NCBI GenBank assembly: GCA_014650015.1
Contig: BMUD01000005.1
Span: 186,001 to 250,000 of the forward strand
Reading direction: 5' to 3'
Length of the DNA stretch: 64,000 nucleotides
Source: Streptomyces griseoloalbus
GTDB taxonomy: Bacteria > Actinomycetota > Actinomycetes > Streptomycetales > Streptomycetaceae
This document shows positions 60,917 through 64,000 of this stretch, one piece after another. The position numbers were made by a program, and so were the translations under genes. How positions within the stretch are numbered: position 1 is the stretch's first letter; each line of letters begins with the position of its first letter. Under the pieces are notes generated by a model that saw only the letters and a program-made list of their open reading frames with translations, made no database searches and was not told the origin of the DNA.

Positions 60917-62352
60917 TGGGTGTCGTCGTCCTTGTTCTCGCTCTCGCCCTCGCCCTTCTTCTTCCGGAGGTCGGGCTTGTCGGCGGCCTCGCCGAGCATC
61001 TTGTCGAGCTCGGAGAAGTCGATCTGCTCGCGGTGCACGAAGCCGTCCGGGTCGTCCAGGTCGGTGGCCGTCGGCAGCATGTCCGGGTGGGCCCACAGGG
61101 CGTCCCGGCCGTCGACACCGCGCGCGTCGGTGAGCGAGGCCCACAGACGGGAGGCGTCGCGCAGCCGGCGCGGGCGCAGCTCCAGACCGATCAGCGTGGC
61201 GAACGTCTGCTCGGCGGGGCCGCCCGAGGCTCGGCGGCGGCGCAGCGTCTCACGCAGTGCGTCGGCCGACGACAGCCGGGGCTTGGCCGCCGCGTGCACC
61301 ACCGCGTCCACCCAGCCCTCGACGAGCGCCAGCGCCGTCTCCAGACGGGCCAGGGCGGCCTTCTGCTCCGGCGTGTCCTCCGGCTGGAACATGCCCTGCT
61401 GGAGGGCCTCCTGCAGCTGCTCGGGATTCTGCGGGTCGAACTGGCCGACGACGTCCTCCAGCTTGCCGGTGTCGACCTTGATCCCGCGCGCGTAGCCGTC
61501 GACGGCGCCGAAGAGGTGTGAGCGCAGCCACGGGACGTGCGCGAACAGGCGCTGGTGGGCGGCCTCGCGCAGGGCGAGGTACAGCCGCACCTCCTCCTGC
61601 GGCACTCCCAGGTCCTTGCCGAACGTCGCGATGTTCAGCGGCAGCAGCGCGGCCTTGCCGGCCGGACCGAGCGGGAGGCCGATGTCGGACGAGCCGACGA
61701 CCTCACCGGCGAGCACGCCGACGGCCTGCCCGATCTGCGTGCCGAACATGGCGCCGCCCATGGAGCGCATCATGCCGATCAGCGGGCCGGCCATGGCCTG
61801 CATCTCCTCCGGCAGGACGTCGCCCATCGCGTTCCCGACGCGCTCGGCGACCGGGTCGACCAGTTCCCGCCACGCCGGGAGGGTGGCCTCGACCCACTCC
61901 GCGCGGCTCCAGGCCACGGCGGAGTGGGCGCCCGACGGCAGGGAGGTCGCGTCGTCCAGCCACAGGTCGGCCAGGCGGACGGCGTCCTCCACGGCCTTGC
62001 GGTCGGCGGGGCCGACGCTCGCGTCCTTCGAGCCCTCGGCGGTGCCCTGGGAGACCGTCTGCCGGGCGATCTGCTTGGCCATGTCCCAGTTCACCGGCCC
62101 GCCCTCGTAGGAGAGCATCTGGCCGAGCTGCTGGAACGCGGCGCCCAGGTCGTTGGGGTTCAGGGACCCGAACATCGCGGCGAACGGATTGTCCGCGCCC
62201 GGGCCGCCAAAGCCTCCGGCTCCGGACATGCCGAAACCGAACGGGTTGGCCGGGCCCTGACCACCGCCGCTCTGCGGGTCCTTCTTCTTGCCTTCGTCGC
62301 CGTCGTCCGGCTCCTCCGGCGGAAGGCCGAATCCGAATGGGGTGTCACTCAC
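60913..62352 (-). CDS. Zinc-dependent metalloprotease-like protein (Zincin_2/DUF2342)
   Basis: A 479-aa protein starting with GTG (VSDTPFGFGLPPEEPDDGDE). The first 75 residues are Gly/Pro-rich. The rest matches the actinobacterial DUF2342 family, also named an F420-associated hydrolase: DMAKQIARQTVSQG, a zincin-like LREAAHQRLFAHVPWLRSHL segment, GVLAGEVVGSSDIGLPLGP, and FSELDKMLGE near the end. The C-terminus is highly charged (KKKGEGESENKDDDTQ). Catalysis is not demonstrated for the family. Confidence 0.88.
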   Translation of the reverse strand: MSDTPFGFGLPPEEPDDGDEGKKKDPQSGGGQGPANPFGFGMSGAGGFGGPGADNPFAAMFGSLNPNDLGAAFQQLGQMLSYEGGPVNWDMAKQIARQTVSQGTAEGSKDASVGPADRKAVEDAVRLADLWLDDATSLPSGAHSAVAWSRAEWVEATLPAWRELVDPVAERVGNAMGDVLPEEMQAMAGPLIGMMRSMGGAMFGTQIGQAVGVLAGEVVGSSDIGLPLGPAGKAALLPLNIATFGKDLGVPQEEVRLYLALREAAHQRLFAHVPWLRSHLFGAVDGYARGIKVDTGKLEDVVGQFDPQNPEQLQEALQQGMFQPEDTPEQKAALARLETALALVEGWVDAVVHAAAKPRLSSADALRETLRRRRASGGPAEQTFATLIGLELRPRRLRDASRLWASLTDARGVDGRDALWAHPDMLPTATDLDDPDGFVHREQIDFSELDKMLGEAADKPDLRKKKGEGESENKDDDTQ

Positions 62353-62544
62353 GGGTTTCCTCGGCTGGTAGGGCCACCGGTTCTTTCCGGCGGCACGGCT
62401 GCCCGACAACACCACTCAGCGTAGACACCTGAAGCGGTTCGGGCCTCGGTGCTTCGCCGACAGAGGGCCTGCGGCAGGATGGATGCCACCTGGTACGTAC
62501 GCGTCGCACGCGCTCGTACTGAAGACAACCTCTGGAGACGCCCG

Positions 62545-63657
62545 GTGAGTTCCCCAGATCCGCAGGTTCGCGCAGCGCGAAACCAGTCAACCAGCCCCGC
62601 GGCGCGCGGGCCCGTCGTCGCGGTCACCGGCGCCGCGTCCGGCGTCGGCGCACTGCTCACCGGGCGGCTCGCCGCCTCGGAGGAGATCAAGCAGGTCATC
62701 GCCATCGACGAGCGGCGCGGCGAGTGCGCTGAGGCGCGCTGGCACATCCTGGACGTACGGGACCCGGCCATCGCGGACAAGCTGCGCGGGGCCGACGTGG
62801 TGGTCCATCTGGCCCTCGACCTCGATCTGGAGACCGATGCAGCCGCCCGAACGGCCTACAACCTGCGGGGAACGCAGACCGTACTGACGGCCGCCGCGGC
62901 CGCAGGCGTGCACCGGGTCGTGCTGTGCACCTCCACGATGGTCTACGGGGCGCTGCCGGACAACGAGCTGCCCCTGTCGGAGGACGCGGAACTGCGGGCC
63001 ACGGCGGAGGCCACGGGCGTCGGCGACCTTCTGGAGATCGAGCGGCTCGCGCGCCGGGCGCCGCGGGCGCACCCCGGACTCAATGTCACCGTGGTACGCC
63101 CGGCCGTGCTGGTGGGCGGCACCGACACCGCGCTGACCAGGTACTTCGAGTCGCCCCGGCTGCTCGTGGTGGCCGGATCGCGGCCCGCGTGGCAGTTCTG
63201 TCACGTCGAGGATCTGTGCAGCGCCCTGGAGTACGCCGTGCTGGAGAAGGTCGACGGCGAGCTGGCCGTCGGCTGCGACGGATGGCTGGAGCAGGAGGAG
63301 GTCGAGGAGCTCAGCGGGATCCGGCGGATGGAGCTGCCGTCGGCGGTCGCGCTGGGCGCGGCGGCCCGGCTGCACCGGATCGGGCTCACCCCGTCCCCGG
63401 CGGGGGATCTGGCCTACACGATGTACCCCTGGGTGGTCAGCGGGAGCCGGCTGCACGACGCCGGGTGGCGGCCCGCGTACGCCAACGAGGAGGTGCTGGC
63501 GGAGCTGCTGGAGGAGGTCTCCGGCAGGCACACGGTCGCCGGCCGGCGGCTGGGGCGCAAGGACGCGACGGCGGCGGGCGCCGCGGGAGCGACGGTGGCC
63601 CTGCTGGGCGCGGCGGCGGTGGTACGGCGGGCGCGCAAGGCCCGGCGGCGGATCTGA
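62545..63657 (+). CDS. NAD-dependent epimerase/dehydratase family (extended SDR) protein
   Basis: A 370-aa Rossmann-fold enzyme. The GTG start follows GGAGA. Dinucleotide-binding is VTGAASGVGALL at about 23-34, then IAIDERRGE and VVVHLALDLD. The catalytic Tyr seems to be in STMVYGALPDN, but the usual Tyr-x3-Lys is not evident (the helix has IERLARRAP). The last 30 residues form a hydrophobic helix and an Arg/Lys tail (AGATVALLGAAAVVRRARKA), suggesting membrane anchoring. It may be a non-catalytic NAD sensor. It is divergent from the Zincin_2 gene. Confidence 0.87.
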   Translation: MSSPDPQVRAARNQSTSPAARGPVVAVTGAASGVGALLTGRLAASEEIKQVIAIDERRGECAEARWHILDVRDPAIADKLRGADVVVHLALDLDLETDAAARTAYNLRGTQTVLTAAAAAGVHRVVLCTSTMVYGALPDNELPLSEDAELRATAEATGVGDLLEIERLARRAPRAHPGLNVTVVRPAVLVGGTDTALTRYFESPRLLVVAGSRPAWQFCHVEDLCSALEYAVLEKVDGELAVGCDGWLEQEEVEELSGIRRMELPSAVALGAAARLHRIGLTPSPAGDLAYTMYPWVVSGSRLHDAGWRPAYANEEVLAELLEEVSGRHTVAGRRLGRKDATAAGAAGATVALLGAAAVVRRARKARRRI

Positions 63658-63790
63658 CCACCGCCGGAGCCGGCCGGGCGGGTGTCCGCCGGGCGGAGCC
63701 GGACCGCTCGGAGGAGACTCGGAACCGGCACGCGCGCGTGCCGTGCGACAGCCATTCCGCGTTGTCGTCGCCGTGAGGCACGATGGGGAC

Positions 63791-64000
63791 ATGGCATCCA
63801 CGCACGATCACCCGGGTGAGCAGGCAGCACAGGACCCGATCAAGCTGATCGCGATCCGCGACACGCCGCTGTCCGTGGACGAGATCCTCCAGGCCGTCGG
63901 GGACGACGCCGCCGGCGGGACGGCGCTGTTCGTGGGGACCGTGCGCAACCACGACGGGGGCGCCGACGTCGACGAGCTCGGCTATTCGTGTCACCCCAGC
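63791..64000 (+). CDS. moaE: Molybdopterin synthase catalytic subunit MoaE (partial, cut by window end)
   Basis: The first 70 residues of MoaE, the subunit that moves sulfur from thiocarboxylated MoaD to precursor Z. After a 17-residue polar start comes IAIRDTPLSVDEILQAVGDD, then GGTALFVGTVRNHDGG with the conserved GxVRxxxxG loop and VDELGY. There is no ribosome site; CACGAT ends six bases before the ATG, so it may be leaderless. Confidence 0.93.
   Translation, partial: MASTHDHPGEQAAQDPIKLIAIRDTPLSVDEILQAVGDDAAGGTALFVGTVRNHDGGADVDELGYSCHPS

Noticed and set aside
63762-63784. Damage-type promoter for moaE
   Set aside because: TTGTCGTCGCC-N6-CACGAT has the right spacing but a poor -10 and only a partial upstream match; MoaE has no link to DNA damage.

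Overview
The window is very GC-rich DNA with strong G/C third-position bias, many GTG starts, lipobox lipoproteins and two WhiB-era hallmarks (a WhiB-like regulator, a mycoredoxin). Together these point to a Streptomyces or close relative. The gene set (TatB, Mrp, CorA, MoeZ, an AdnA/AdnB-type pair, UvrD2, WblC, MoaE) is core chromosomal. No insertion sequence, integrase, prophage or CRISPR array was found. Function calls rest on reading motifs and domain order; no database search was run.

Layout. 1-3.9 kb: tail of an upstream gene, a membrane HtrA-like protease, TatB, and an unknown gene. 3.9-10.2 kb (mostly minus): Mrp/ApbC ATPase, a DUF1003 protein overlapping an MgtE-N/CBS protein, a lipoprotein, an unknown, and CorA, so two magnesium-linked loci; a degenerate tRNA-like stretch lies upstream of corA. 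10.2-17.1 kb: SUFU-domain protein, MFS exporter with a palindromic operator, PHP phosphoesterase, MarC, a 50-codon gene missed by length filters, NYN nuclease, hydrolase. 17.2-25.9 kb: DEAD-box helicase with a long basic repeat tail and an apparent CTG start, ferritin-like MiaE_2 protein, DUF3107, TetR, hydrolase, DUF3152 zincin. 26-30.7 kb: a coupled operon of a PelF-like glycosyltransferase, a polytopic membrane protein, a 15-codon mini-ORF, an epimerase and a spherulation-4/GH114-like protein, which looks like a reduced Pel-type polysaccharide cassette. 30.8-39.3 kb: MoeZ, a TIR-domain relic, two paralogous Tap-like secreted hydrolases, a large membrane protein joining a degenerate kinase to an LPG-synthase-type membrane region, and an alkyltransferase-like repair protein.

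39.5-56.2 kb is a DNA-repair and stress block whose order parallels mycobacteria: adnA, adnB, (M20 dipeptidase), nudC, mrx1, uvrD2, whiB7/wblC, ABC1 kinase. A PafBC/RecA-NDp-type promoter sits exactly where adnB would be transcribed leaderless. wblC has a self-type promoter, a 104-codon upstream ORF and an intrinsic terminator before the gene, the expected layout of ribosome-mediated attenuation.

56.4-64 kb: a YgjP-type metallopeptidase, a three-gene TerD/AIM24 island, NUDIX plus Zincin_2 (coupled), an SDR-type epimerase, and the start of moaE running off the end.
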